NCBI GenBank assembly: GCA_030589965.1 | Contig: JAUUZM010000066.1 | Span: forward strand, 1 to 11,026 | Direction: 5' to 3' | DNA: 11,026 nucleotides | Origin: Bacteroides sp. | GTDB taxonomy: Bacteria > Bacteroidota > Bacteroidia > Bacteroidales > SM23-62 | Shown: positions 1-7,580 of the stretch, in pieces | Position numbering within the stretch: the first letter of the stretch is position 1 | How the letters are laid out: every line of letters begins with the position of its first letter | The notes under the pieces: model-generated | Told to the model about the DNA's origin: nothing | Seen by the model: the letters and a program-made list of their open reading frames with translations, nothing else | Databases searched by the model: none | Translations under genes and position numbers: made by a program

Positions 1-1
1 C

Positions 2-274
2 CTGGTTACCTTTGAGGGCAGCAGTGTCAAGAATCTAAATTCATCATTCAAAGAAGCAGTTGATGATTATTTGGATTTGTGTAAAAGTGCCGGAAAACCT
101 AGCAGCAAATCATTTAAGGGTAGTTTCAATGTCAGGATAGATCCAGAACTTCACAAAGAGGCAGCAAGAAAATCTGTTGAAATGGGCCTTTCTCTTAATC
201 AACTGGTTGAAAGGGCAATCGCCAACATTCTACAGGATCCTGGCGATAAATCATACAAAACAAAACCAATATAA
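2..274 (+). CDS. hicB: HicB-family antitoxin, 5' end outside window
   Basis: The reading frame is open from the first bases of the window to TAA at 272-274, so this is the last 90 residues of a longer gene. A TTG at 71 is in frame, but the coding signal continues upstream of it and it is not the true start. Visible residues 1-30 (LVTFEGSS, then a helix with EAVDDYLDLC) match the end of the HicB partial-RNase-H-like domain. Residues 40-77 (FNVRIDPELH, then MGLSLNQLVERAI) form an Arc/MetJ-type ribbon-helix-helix DNA-binding domain. In known HicAB modules HicB neutralises the HicA mRNA-cleaving toxin and represses its own operon. hicA usually lies just upstream, which here is outside the window, so the toxin-antitoxin assignment depends on unseen sequence. 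An orphan regulator of the same fold is the main alternative. Confidence 0.8.
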   Translation: MVTFEGSSVKNLNSSFKEAVDDYLDLCKSAGKPSSKSFKGSFNVRIDPELHKEAARKSVEMGLSLNQLVERAIANILQDPGDKSYKTKPI

Positions 275-299
275 GTCCGAACTGCCTTGTTAGTTAAAT

Positions 300-322
300 G
301 CAAATTTTATGGTAAAATTTGC
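300..322. terminator. Possible bidirectional hairpin terminator between hicB and gyrB
   Basis: The 10-nt arm gcaaatttta (300-309) is exactly complementary to taaaatttgc (313-322), with a 3-nt loop (tgg). It sits in the 54-bp gap between two convergent genes, 25 nt after the hicB stop and 6 nt after the gyrB stop. The stem is AT-rich. The flanks are only short T tracts (ttt on the + strand, attt on the - strand), so it is weaker than a classical intrinsic terminator. Its position and perfect symmetry suit a shared terminator or an mRNA 3'-end stabiliser. Confidence 0.55.
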
Positions 323-328
323 TTTGAC

Positions 329-2371
329 CTAAACGTCAATATTGGCGTACTTCGCGTGGGTTTCAATGAATTCCCGCCTGGGTGGTACATCATCGCCCAT
401 CAGCATGGAGAAGATCCTGTCCGCTTCGGCTGCTGATTCTATAGTTATCTGTCTCAGGGTACGGTTCTCAGGATTCATGGTGGTTTCCCAGAGCTGCTCT
501 GCATTCATCTCACCAAGACCTTTATAGCGTTGGATATGAACACCACTCTCACTGCCATTCTTACTGAATTCCTTGACAGTAGCAATCCTCTCCTCCTCAT
601 TCCAGCAATACCTTTCATTTTTACCTTTCCGGATAAGGTAGAACGGTGGAGTCGCAATATACAGATACCCCTCCTGGATCAACTCGGTCATGTACCTGAA
701 TAAAAAGGTCATGATTAAGGTAGTGATATGGCTTCCGTCCACATCAGCATCCGTCATGATGATAATCTTGTGATAACGCAGACCTTCGAGATTCAGGGCC
801 TTACTATCCTCTTCCGTACCAATGGATACACCAAGAGCAGTAAATATATTCTTGATCTCCTCATTTTCGAAGATCTTATGCTGCATGGCTTTCTCGACGT
901 TCAGTATCTTTCCTCTCAGGGGCATTATAGCCTGGAAATGCCTGTCTCTGCCTTGCTTGGCAGTACCTCCAGCAGAATCACCCTCCACCAGGTAAAGCTC
1001 ACAAATAGCAGGGTCCTTTTCGGCACAGTCCGCCAGTTTCCCGGGTAAACCTGCACCGGAAAGGACATTCTTCCGTTGTACCAGTTCTCTCGCCTTACGT
1101 GCAGCATGACGAGCAGTAGCGGCAAGAATCACCTTCTGGACAATTATTCTGGCATCCTTTGGATTCTCTTCCAGGTAATTTGACAGCTCCCCTGAGATTG
1201 CCTGGTCAACTGCTCCCATGACCTCTGAGTTTCCGAGTTTTGTCTTGGTTTGACCCTCAAATTGGGGTTCCTGAACCTTAATTGAAATAACAGCCGTTAA
1301 TCCCTCTCTGAAATCATCTCCGGAGATATCAAACTTGAGCTTTGTAAGCATACCAGATTTATCTGCATATGACTTCAGGGTACGTGTTAATCCCCTTCGA
1401 AAACCTGCCAGATGTGTACCGCCTTCTATGGTATTGATATTATTTACATAAGAGTGAACATTCTCACTGAAAGAGGTATTATATTGTAAAGCCATTTCAA
1501 CGGGAACCCCATTCTTTTCCGTATCAATATTGATGATTTTCTCAATTAATTTATCACGGGTTGCATCAAGAAGTTCAACAAACTCGCTTAGACCACGTTC
1601 AGAATAGAATTGTTCACTACGGTATTTGCCGTTCCCGTTCCCGTTCCCGTTTCCATCACCATCACCATTACCGTTCCCATTTTCTTCTATCTCTCGTTTA
1701 TCTGTAATGTTCAGGTGAATTCCTTTGTTCAGGTATGCCAGTTCCCTTAGACGAGAAGCAAGTATCTCAAAATTGAAAAGAGTAGTAGTAAATATGGTAT
1801 CGTCAGGCTGAAAGGTAATAATGGTACCTGTTTTGTCCGATTTACCGATAGATCTAACATCTTCCAATGGTTTTCCTCTCTCATACTCCTGAAGGTAAAC
1901 CTGGCCGTCCCTGTGCACCTCAGCACTCAATTTTGCAGACAGGGCGTTCACACAGGATACACCAACCCCGTGCAAGCCACCGGAAACCTTATAGCTGTCC
2001 TTATCAAACTTACCACCGGCATGCAATACCGTCATAACCACCTCAAGAGCGGACTTTTTCTCTTTTGCATGCATATCGATCGGAATTCCACGCCCGTTAT
2101 CGCTTGTAGTAACCGTTCCATCCTCGTTAATGACAAGGTCAATAGTATCGCAGTGTCCTACCAGGGCTTCATCAATGGAATTATCTATTACCTCATAAAC
2201 CAGATGGTGAAGTCCTTTCGTACTAACATCTCCGATATACATTGCGGGACGTTTCCGGACTGCTTCAAGTCCCTCAAGTACCTGTATACTGCCTGCAGAA
2301 TATTCGGATTTCCCGTTCTGAATCTTCTTTTCTTCCTTGGCCGTATTTTTATCTTTTTCTTCCATAATCAT
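329..2371 (-). CDS. gyrB: DNA gyrase subunit B
   Basis: ATPase subunit of type II topoisomerase, which works with GyrA (not in the window) to introduce negative supercoils. The order is GHKL ATPase, transducer, TOPRIM, C-terminal tail. Visible motifs: EVIDNSIDEA (60-69, catalytic Glu60 and Mg-binding Asn64), DNGRGIP (91-97, adenine-contacting Asp91), GGLHGVGVS (131-139, ATP lid), QTKTKLG (374-380, transducer Gln/Lys loop), LVEGDSAGG (461-469, TOPRIM Glu463), PLRGKILNV (484-492), DADVDGSH (541-548, metal Asp541/543) and QRYKGLGEM (614-622). At 680 residues it lacks the large TOPRIM insertion of E. coli GyrB. Its odd feature is an Asn/Asp-Gly repeat at 231-248, near the ATPase/transducer boundary. 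Two starts are possible, ATG at 2371 and ATG two codons later at 2365; a purine stretch (AGGGAAAA) lies 11-18 nt before the first. All key residues are present, so the protein should be active. ParE is less likely given the GyrB-like motif spacing. Confidence 0.96.
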   Translation of the reverse strand: MIMEEKDKNTAKEEKKIQNGKSEYSAGSIQVLEGLEAVRKRPAMYIGDVSTKGLHHLVYEVIDNSIDEALVGHCDTIDLVINEDGTVTTSDNGRGIPIDMHAKEKKSALEVVMTVLHAGGKFDKDSYKVSGGLHGVGVSCVNALSAKLSAEVHRDGQVYLQEYERGKPLEDVRSIGKSDKTGTIITFQPDDTIFTTTLFNFEILASRLRELAYLNKGIHLNITDKREIEENGNGNGDGDGNGNGNGNGKYRSEQFYSERGLSEFVELLDATRDKLIEKIINIDTEKNGVPVEMALQYNTSFSENVHSYVNNINTIEGGTHLAGFRRGLTRTLKSYADKSGMLTKLKFDISGDDFREGLTAVISIKVQEPQFEGQTKTKLGNSEVMGAVDQAISGELSNYLEENPKDARIIVQKVILAATARHAARKARELVQRKNVLSGAGLPGKLADCAEKDPAICELYLVEGDSAGGTAKQGRDRHFQAIMPLRGKILNVEKAMQHKIFENEEIKNIFTALGVSIGTEEDSKALNLEGLRYHKIIIMTDADVDGSHITTLIMTFLFRYMTELIQEGYLYIATPPFYLIRKGKNERYCWNEEERIATVKEFSKNGSESGVHIQRYKGLGEMNAEQLWETTMNPENRTLRQITIESAAEADRIFSMLMGDDVPPRREFIETHAKYANIDV
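1628..1681 (-). repeat. Hexanucleotide repeat tract inside gyrB (Asn/Asp-Gly linker)
   Basis: Nine consecutive 6-nt units of form RRYGGN on the coding strand. The four at the 3' end of the tract are nearly identical (AACGGG x3, then AACGGC); the other five vary (AATGGG, AACGGT, AATGGT, GATGGT, GATGGA). They encode residues 231-248 as alternating Asn/Asp and Gly. Because the unit is two codons, gain or loss of units keeps the frame. The tract falls where GyrB has a short beta-hairpin loop after the DKR motif (224-226), so it probably forms a flexible surface loop. Confidence 0.85.
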
Positions 2372-2393
2372 GTATTTATAATTTTCCCTGCAT

Positions 2394-2418
2394 ATTAATG
2401 CATAATCTGAGCATTAAT
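2394..2418. promoter_or_regulatory. Inverted repeat in the gyrB upstream region
   Basis: attaatgc (2394-2401) and gcattaat (2411-2418) are perfect 8-bp inverted arms separated by 9 nt, ending about 23 nt upstream of the gyrB ATG. A further GCAT at 2390-2393 makes a smaller dyad (GCAT-ATTA-ATGC) overlapping the first arm. It could be an operator or a leader-RNA hairpin. No convincing Bacteroidota promoter was found in the rest of the 299-bp gap (2372-2670); the only other feature seen there is the terminator of the upstream operon. Confidence 0.35.
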
Positions 2419-2597
2419 TACTCGTTTAAAGCCGGTAAATCAGGGTGAATATTTAGCTTTTGGGCTCTACTCTTGAAAATGACTCAAAGAATTCCTTGTG
2501 AGTTCTATTTTTTATTGAATTAATCTCTCCGCAACTTACTCTTTGTCAGATACTTATAAAATAAGATCTGTTTCTCCGTTTTATACGGTAAAAATAC

Positions 2598-2641
2598 AAA
2601 AAAAAGCCGGTTTTTAAGCAGAAAACGCCTTAATAATCGGC
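2598..2641 (-). terminator. Rho-independent terminator of the TPR-barrel operon
   Basis: On the minus strand the arm GCCGATTATTAAG (2641-2629) pairs with CTTAAAAACCGGC (2618-2606) at 11 of 13 positions. The loop has 10 nt and the hairpin is followed directly by eight T residues (2605-2598). It begins 30 nt after the stop codon of the barrel gene. GC pairs at the stem base next to an uninterrupted T tract are the classical intrinsic-terminator layout, and it should separate this operon from gyrB downstream. Confidence 0.85.
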
Positions 2642-2670
2642 AAGATTATCAACATCAAATTAACAGAAAA

Positions 2671-4341
2671 TCAGAGGGCGTAAGTGAAGCCAAAAGATAC
2701 ATTGAAACCCATTCCGGAATAATAGTTCCAGGCCTGGTTTCTTGCATTCAATATATTGTTAAACCGTACAAAGCCTGACAGCAATTTAGTATACCTGTAT
2801 TCAAGTCCAAGGTTCAGGTCGACAAATCCTTTCAGGGTCAGTATCTCAGTATCAAGGAGTGATGGACGGGCATAGCGTTTCCCCACGTAAAACACTTCCA
2901 TATCGAGCAGAATTTTATTACGGAGGTTATACTGTTCCGTGAGTGAAACAACCAGCCTGGGCATATGCCAGGGCTTCTCCTGTCCTGTCATTTTATACTG
3001 CATCCAGGTAAGGGACAGAAGTCCGCTAAGACGATCCGTATGAAGATGTTTCAATTCACCGTATATTTTTGACATATCGATGCTATCATAGACTACATTA
3101 AAGGTATTGCCCAGAATATCGACTGTATCATTCACATAGAACGGCATATTATCCACCAATGAATAACTTGCATTGATATCATAGGATATCTCCCTGGAAA
3201 AGCTCCCTTTCAGTCCAACATACCCTCTTATCTTATGATGGGTATTATTAACTTTTAGTCCCGGACTAATATACCTGTTCTCCTCAACAACCGTTCTGTA
3301 ATTATTCACCTGCATACGTCCATCTACTCCGAAATAAGGCATGAGTACACCCTTAACCACATTAATCTGTAAAAGGGCTTCAGGATATATCAGAGGATCC
3401 ACCTTTTCACCGTAAATATCCAATGCCAGTCCAAATCCAATTTTATAGATAAAGGCACTTGTATTTTTCCCAAACCAGGGATTCAGCTTAATAATGGTAT
3501 TGTTTGCAGAATCAATGGATTCACTTGTATAGTAATATTCAGCTCCGAGTCCGAGTCCGAAAACCGTTCCGGATCGAAATCTTTGGTTAAGTTCTGTATT
3601 CAGGACAGCCCCATGTTCAAAATTTTTGTAATGGTCATACGTATACAGGTAATCCAGGGATCCAATATAATTCAGGTGAAGTGAATCTTTATGGGTTGAT
3701 CCCAATTTCATCCGCCCGTCCAGTTTCAGGTAATTTTGTTGTATCTGATCCCTGGGTAGTTCTGTAACACCAAGAATGGGATTATAACCATAAAAATCTC
3801 CTCCGTCATAGGCTCCGGATATCTTACCTGATATGAATGACTTATTAAAGATTCTTTTCCCATAGACACTCACCGAATTATCGAAATACCCTGGCTTAAC
3901 CTTATGATCATTATCAAGCTTTAGTTTCCCATTGATGGAAAAATGCTGAATATCAATGCCCCACTGGCTTTTTTTGCTACGCAGGGAATTGATCCTCAGC
4001 TCTGCATTTGGTACCAGGTAATTCCCAAAACCAAGTTTCAGATAGGACCTGTAAAGTTTCGTAAGAGGAGCCCCGACCAACCTTGCAGGGGTAATGGGTT
4101 GAATCTGGAATTTTGTATCGAATTTCCTGGGCTGTATACTGTAATCAAAACTTGGCCGGATACTGATCGAATCGCTGACCATGGGCAGGATATTGATCTT
4201 ATATGCGTCAGAAAGGCTTGGCTGGTAAGGATTAACCACTACAATTTCCTTATCAATGGGATCCTGTGCATACACTCTTCCCGGCAATCCAATCGTAATT
4301 GCCAATCCAAGGACCAATATGTATCTCATTACCTCTTTCAT
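2671..4341 (-). CDS. Outer-membrane beta-barrel protein (plug-less TonB-receptor-like family)
   Basis: A likely signal peptide (residues 1-25, hydrophobic core ILVLGLAITIGL, cleavage after VYA) is followed by a conserved-looking segment VNPYQPSLSDAYKI (36-49). From about residue 95 to the end there are alternating hydrophobic/polar strands rich in Tyr, Phe and Gly with polar turns, ending in GFNVSFGFTYAL, as expected of an outer-membrane barrel. Relatives in Bacteroidota are, from memory, often labelled TonB-dependent receptor. However, no TonB plug domain, TonB box or carboxypeptidase-like N-terminal domain is visible, and 556 residues is short for that family, so TonB-driven uptake is doubtful. 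The start codon overlaps the stop of the upstream TPR gene (ATGA, 4338-4341), which implies translational coupling and similar amounts of the two products. A periplasm/outer-membrane complex of the two is inferred. Function is unknown. Confidence 0.8.
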   Translation of the reverse strand: MKEVMRYILVLGLAITIGLPGRVYAQDPIDKEIVVVNPYQPSLSDAYKINILPMVSDSISIRPSFDYSIQPRKFDTKFQIQPITPARLVGAPLTKLYRSYLKLGFGNYLVPNAELRINSLRSKKSQWGIDIQHFSINGKLKLDNDHKVKPGYFDNSVSVYGKRIFNKSFISGKISGAYDGGDFYGYNPILGVTELPRDQIQQNYLKLDGRMKLGSTHKDSLHLNYIGSLDYLYTYDHYKNFEHGAVLNTELNQRFRSGTVFGLGLGAEYYYTSESIDSANNTIIKLNPWFGKNTSAFIYKIGFGLALDIYGEKVDPLIYPEALLQINVVKGVLMPYFGVDGRMQVNNYRTVVEENRYISPGLKVNNTHHKIRGYVGLKGSFSREISYDINASYSLVDNMPFYVNDTVDILGNTFNVVYDSIDMSKIYGELKHLHTDRLSGLLSLTWMQYKMTGQEKPWHMPRLVVSLTEQYNLRNKILLDMEVFYVGKRYARPSLLDTEILTLKGFVDLNLGLEYRYTKLLSGFVRFNNILNARNQAWNYYSGMGFNVSFGFTYAL

Positions 4342-7300
4342 TTTTCCATTTCAACTTCAAGTCTCTCTTCCTCCGGGGCATCCTGTACATTCTGTCTCTT
4401 TAGTATTTCCACCTTTTTTCTGCGTGCCAGATCAAGAATTCCATCATCTGTTTCTTCATAGTAATCAATAATGCTTGTCAGGGTCTGTACCGCTTGAAAA
4501 TCGTCTTCCTTAACCAGGTAGAGGTCAGCCAGCAGAATAAACGACTTTGCCATCCAGAAATCATGTGGAGTATTTAAATCTATGAATTCAAAAATGGTCT
4601 TTTCAGCATTCTCATAATCCTTCCTGATGAATTGGATTTCAGCAACCCTGTATTTTGATTCAGCTCCCTCCTGGCTGCTAACTTCGGTAGCTACCTTTCT
4701 GAAATCGTCCAGGGCCAGCGCGAAACGGTCCTGGGCATAAAAAGATTTTGCAATAATGAAATTAGCCTCCCGGATTACTTCATCTGAGATCTTCTCTTCA
4801 CGCAGAACAGCCCTGGAAGCATCAATAGCATCCCCAAATTCTTCCAGCTGGTAATAACAGCGCATGATACCAATGGTGGCCTCTTTCAGGTTGCGATTTA
4901 CCTCTCCGTAATCTTTCATCATTAAAAAATTCTTGAGTGCTCCGCGGTAATTCTTATAATCAAAATTGATCCTGGATGCGGTTAGCAATGCAGGTTCTGT
5001 AAAAATGTTCCGGGGTTTATCAATAACAAATTCCAGGGCCATCATTGCTTCAATATGATTGTCTGCCTTCAACTGGCACTCAGCCATATAAAAATGGGCA
5101 TTAACAAGATACGCCCCGGATTCATAAGTCTTTACATAACTTTCGAAGGCAGGTATTGCTTTCCCGCAATTCCCCTGGAGGTAAAGGTTCTCAGCAGCAA
5201 GATATGAGAGTGAATCCTGTTCATTTCCTGAAATATCAATTTCCCTACCCAGACTTTCCACATAGGCGAAATATTCACTCACCTGGTTTTTCTCAACGTA
5301 CACAGTTTTTATACCCTGAAGAGCATTATTCGCCTCCTGTGTTCCTGGAAATTGTGATACAGCTTTTTTGTAGAATGAAATCGATTGATCGAGTCTGCCC
5401 TGATTATAATGGATAAGTCCAAGTTGAACCAGCGAACGGGAAACATAGGTACTGTTAAGATGCTCATCAATTATCTTCTGATAAAAAGGAATGGCCCTGT
5501 CCGGTTGCAGGAGAATGAAATAACTTCTCCCGCTCTCATACAAAGATTCAGGAATATAGTTGGACTTAGGGAACTCCTTTGGAATACGGCCCATAATCTC
5601 AATCTTTTCGGTATATTTTTTCAGGACGCCCAGTGAAATACCTTTTTGAAACAATGCATAATCAACATCCATAATACCTAAGTCTATGGCTTTCTCATAA
5701 TTGCCAATGGCCTGATTGTATCTACCTTCAATAAAATACATATCCCCTATCCGGTTATAGGAATCACCAATAACCTTACGGTTCCTTTCCGTACCAATGG
5801 TTTCAAAGCGTCTGAACCAGGTAAGAGCTTCCTTGTAGTTCCCCTGCTTAAACTCTGCATATCCAATATTGTAATGGCATACAGCATATTCCCGGAGCCT
5901 GCTTGCACCGTCAGCCCCCAGAAAATCCTGGTAATAGCGCTTTGCTACATTATAATTTTTCAACCTGTATTGACATTCCCCTTTCCAGTAATAACACAAG
6001 GCTTTGAGTGAGGGATCATATTGTCCGTACTTTAATGAAGCATCAAATTTGTTACTCGCTTCCTGAAAATTTAGATCATTGAACAGCTCCATTCCCCTGA
6101 AAAATGACACCCTCTGATATGATTTTTCAATATCGGGGGTCTTCCTCTGAATCCGATCCAGACCTGCAAGTGCTCCCCGGTAATTTCGTGTTCCCATGAA
6201 GGCCAGTACCATATAATTATATGCCTCATCCAATCGTTTCGAAGCCGGATATAAGGAAATGTACCGCGAGAATCCTCTTACAGCTTCATTAAACGGGGAA
6301 ATAGATAGTTCATAGGTAACAACAGCATAATTAAATGATGCATCTTCCTTTATGTCCTTGTCGTAATCCATCTTTGATGCCGCCGAAAATGACAGTCTGG
6401 CCTGGTATTTATCTCCCAGTCTCACATAACAATCCGCCATATGATATAAAGCACTCTGGGCAAGAGCAGTATTTCCAAGAGATACCGACTTGAAATATTT
6501 TTTTGCCTTCTCATAATCCTCCGTCATATAATAGGCAAAGCCCATCATATATTTATCTTCCGGCTGGGTATATGAGGTTTCCTCATGATATTTCTCAAGA
6601 TGGATCACCGCCTCAGGGTACATATCCTCATGGAAATAGGCTTCTCCCAGTATCCTGGTCATTTCTCCGTATCTTTTGGGTGTTACCGTTTTAAGCAGTC
6701 CCGGAGCATATTCTATCACCTTCTTCCATTTCTTTTGCATGAAGTAAATCTGGGTGACATAATAGGGTGTTATCGGTGAAAACGTCTCATCATCTTTGAG
6801 GGATAAAAATCCTTTTAGAGCCGTTTCGTAATTCTCCTGTTCGTAATGAATATGAGAATAATAATAGCTTGCAGGGGCTGAATACCGGTTATCTGTATTC
6901 AGGATCTCATAAAATGCGACCCTGGCTTCCTCATATTCTTTCCTTCTGAAGTGGCTGTAACCGTTCCTGAAAAAGTATTCCGCCTGCTTCTCCTTATCCA
7001 GATCCATATGATCAACCTGCATCATCCACCTAAGACAGTTTCCATATTGTTTATCCCTGTAGGCCAGGTTTCCCAAAGCAAATAATGCATCATTCAAAAG
7101 AGGACTCTCAGGATGGTTCTTGACAAACTGGTAGAGCAGGAACTGAGCATCGTTCTGGAACAACTCAACGGCAGATAGGGCATGCAGGTACTGGGCTTGT
7201 TCACCATACAGAGTAGAGGTCTCCTCATTCTTACGAAGATAATCCTCAAACCTTTCCATGGCCGCAGCGTACTTCTCCTTCACGTACAATTCTTTCCCAT

Positions 7301-7421
7301 GCAGATAATCCTTATCCTTGTGGATTAGGACCTGGGATTTCTGGGCATTTGTATTCGTAACTGTTAATATCCAGGTGGATATAAATACAAATACAGCTAT
7401 TCTGAATATCTTCTTGCTCAT
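4338..7421 (-). CDS. Large secreted tetratricopeptide-repeat protein
   Basis: A 1027-residue protein with a signal peptide (residues 1-26, cleavage likely after NTNA before Gln27). Cys is absent at the cleavage site, so it is probably soluble in the periplasm rather than a lipoprotein. Nearly the whole mature chain is made of helix pairs of the TPR type, roughly 40 to 1000. Clear examples lie near 111-135 (LGNLAYRDKQY), 292-312 (GFAYYMTEDYEKAKKYF), 520-540 (YAEFKQGNYKEALTWF), 559-579 (DMYFIEGRYNQAI) and 667-690. Several repeats have the P-x-S/T linker of BamD/YbgF-like TPRs (HPESP 103-107, YPASK 391-395, FPKSN 617-621). The last 25 residues are charged and probably disordered. It is first in an operon with the barrel gene and divergent from ftsE. 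A scaffold for envelope assembly is inferred; the substrate and partner are unproven. The ATG at 7421 is preceded by gagagaaag. Confidence 0.85.
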   Translation of the reverse strand: MSKKIFRIAVFVFISTWILTVTNTNAQKSQVLIHKDKDYLHGKELYVKEKYAAAMERFEDYLRKNEETSTLYGEQAQYLHALSAVELFQNDAQFLLYQFVKNHPESPLLNDALFALGNLAYRDKQYGNCLRWMMQVDHMDLDKEKQAEYFFRNGYSHFRRKEYEEARVAFYEILNTDNRYSAPASYYYSHIHYEQENYETALKGFLSLKDDETFSPITPYYVTQIYFMQKKWKKVIEYAPGLLKTVTPKRYGEMTRILGEAYFHEDMYPEAVIHLEKYHEETSYTQPEDKYMMGFAYYMTEDYEKAKKYFKSVSLGNTALAQSALYHMADCYVRLGDKYQARLSFSAASKMDYDKDIKEDASFNYAVVTYELSISPFNEAVRGFSRYISLYPASKRLDEAYNYMVLAFMGTRNYRGALAGLDRIQRKTPDIEKSYQRVSFFRGMELFNDLNFQEASNKFDASLKYGQYDPSLKALCYYWKGECQYRLKNYNVAKRYYQDFLGADGASRLREYAVCHYNIGYAEFKQGNYKEALTWFRRFETIGTERNRKVIGDSYNRIGDMYFIEGRYNQAIGNYEKAIDLGIMDVDYALFQKGISLGVLKKYTEKIEIMGRIPKEFPKSNYIPESLYESGRSYFILLQPDRAIPFYQKIIDEHLNSTYVSRSLVQLGLIHYNQGRLDQSISFYKKAVSQFPGTQEANNALQGIKTVYVEKNQVSEYFAYVESLGREIDISGNEQDSLSYLAAENLYLQGNCGKAIPAFESYVKTYESGAYLVNAHFYMAECQLKADNHIEAMMALEFVIDKPRNIFTEPALLTASRINFDYKNYRGALKNFLMMKDYGEVNRNLKEATIGIMRCYYQLEEFGDAIDASRAVLREEKISDEVIREANFIIAKSFYAQDRFALALDDFRKVATEVSSQEGAESKYRVAEIQFIRKDYENAEKTIFEFIDLNTPHDFWMAKSFILLADLYLVKEDDFQAVQTLTSIIDYYEETDDGILDLARRKKVEILKRQNVQDAPEEERLEVEMEK

Positions 7422-7463
7422 CTTTCTCTCTACAGCAATCTAACGGATTTAAAAGTACTTTAT

Positions 7464-7494
7464 TTTGCCTTCGCAAAGGAATTAGATAAGTGTG
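7464..7494 (+). promoter_or_regulatory. Candidate Bacteroidota promoter for the ftsE-like gene
   Basis: TTTG at 7464-7467 is separated by 19 nt from TAAGTGTG at 7487-7494. The latter matches 7 of 8 positions of the Bacteroidota -7 element TAnnTTTG, and the spacing fits the known -33/-7 arrangement. Transcription would start near 7501, leaving a leader of about 80 nt before the ATG at 7581. A small dyad (TTTGC 7464-7468 / GCAAA 7473-7477) overlaps the -33 element. No equally good match was found for the divergent TPR gene in this 159-bp gap. Confidence 0.4.
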
Positions 7495-7580
7495 AACAAC
7501 TAACATACTTATTAACAATTTCTCGTGATTCTCTTCAAACTTGCAGGTTGGTATATCTATTTTTATTATAATTTTACCGG

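Noticed and set aside
71..73. TTG as the start of hicB
   Set aside because: The residues before it belong to the HicB N-terminal domain and the frame is open to the window edge.
1913..2398. 161-codon open frame on the + strand opposite the gyrB start
   Set aside because: It lies antisense to clearly conserved gyrase ATPase motifs, and its translation has no recognisable domain.
3943..4461. 172-codon open frame on the + strand over the TPR/barrel junction
   Set aside because: It is antisense to two real genes with signal peptides and a coupled ATGA junction, and shows no domain or start signal.
7312..7518. 68-codon minus-strand frame overlapping the start of the TPR gene
   Set aside because: It runs out of frame through the TPR signal-peptide region, has no family resemblance and would compete with a good start at 7421.
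7569..7576. TAATTTTA as a -7 promoter element for ftsE
   Set aside because: It lies only 4 nt before the ATG, would require a leaderless mRNA and has no TTTG at the right distance upstream.
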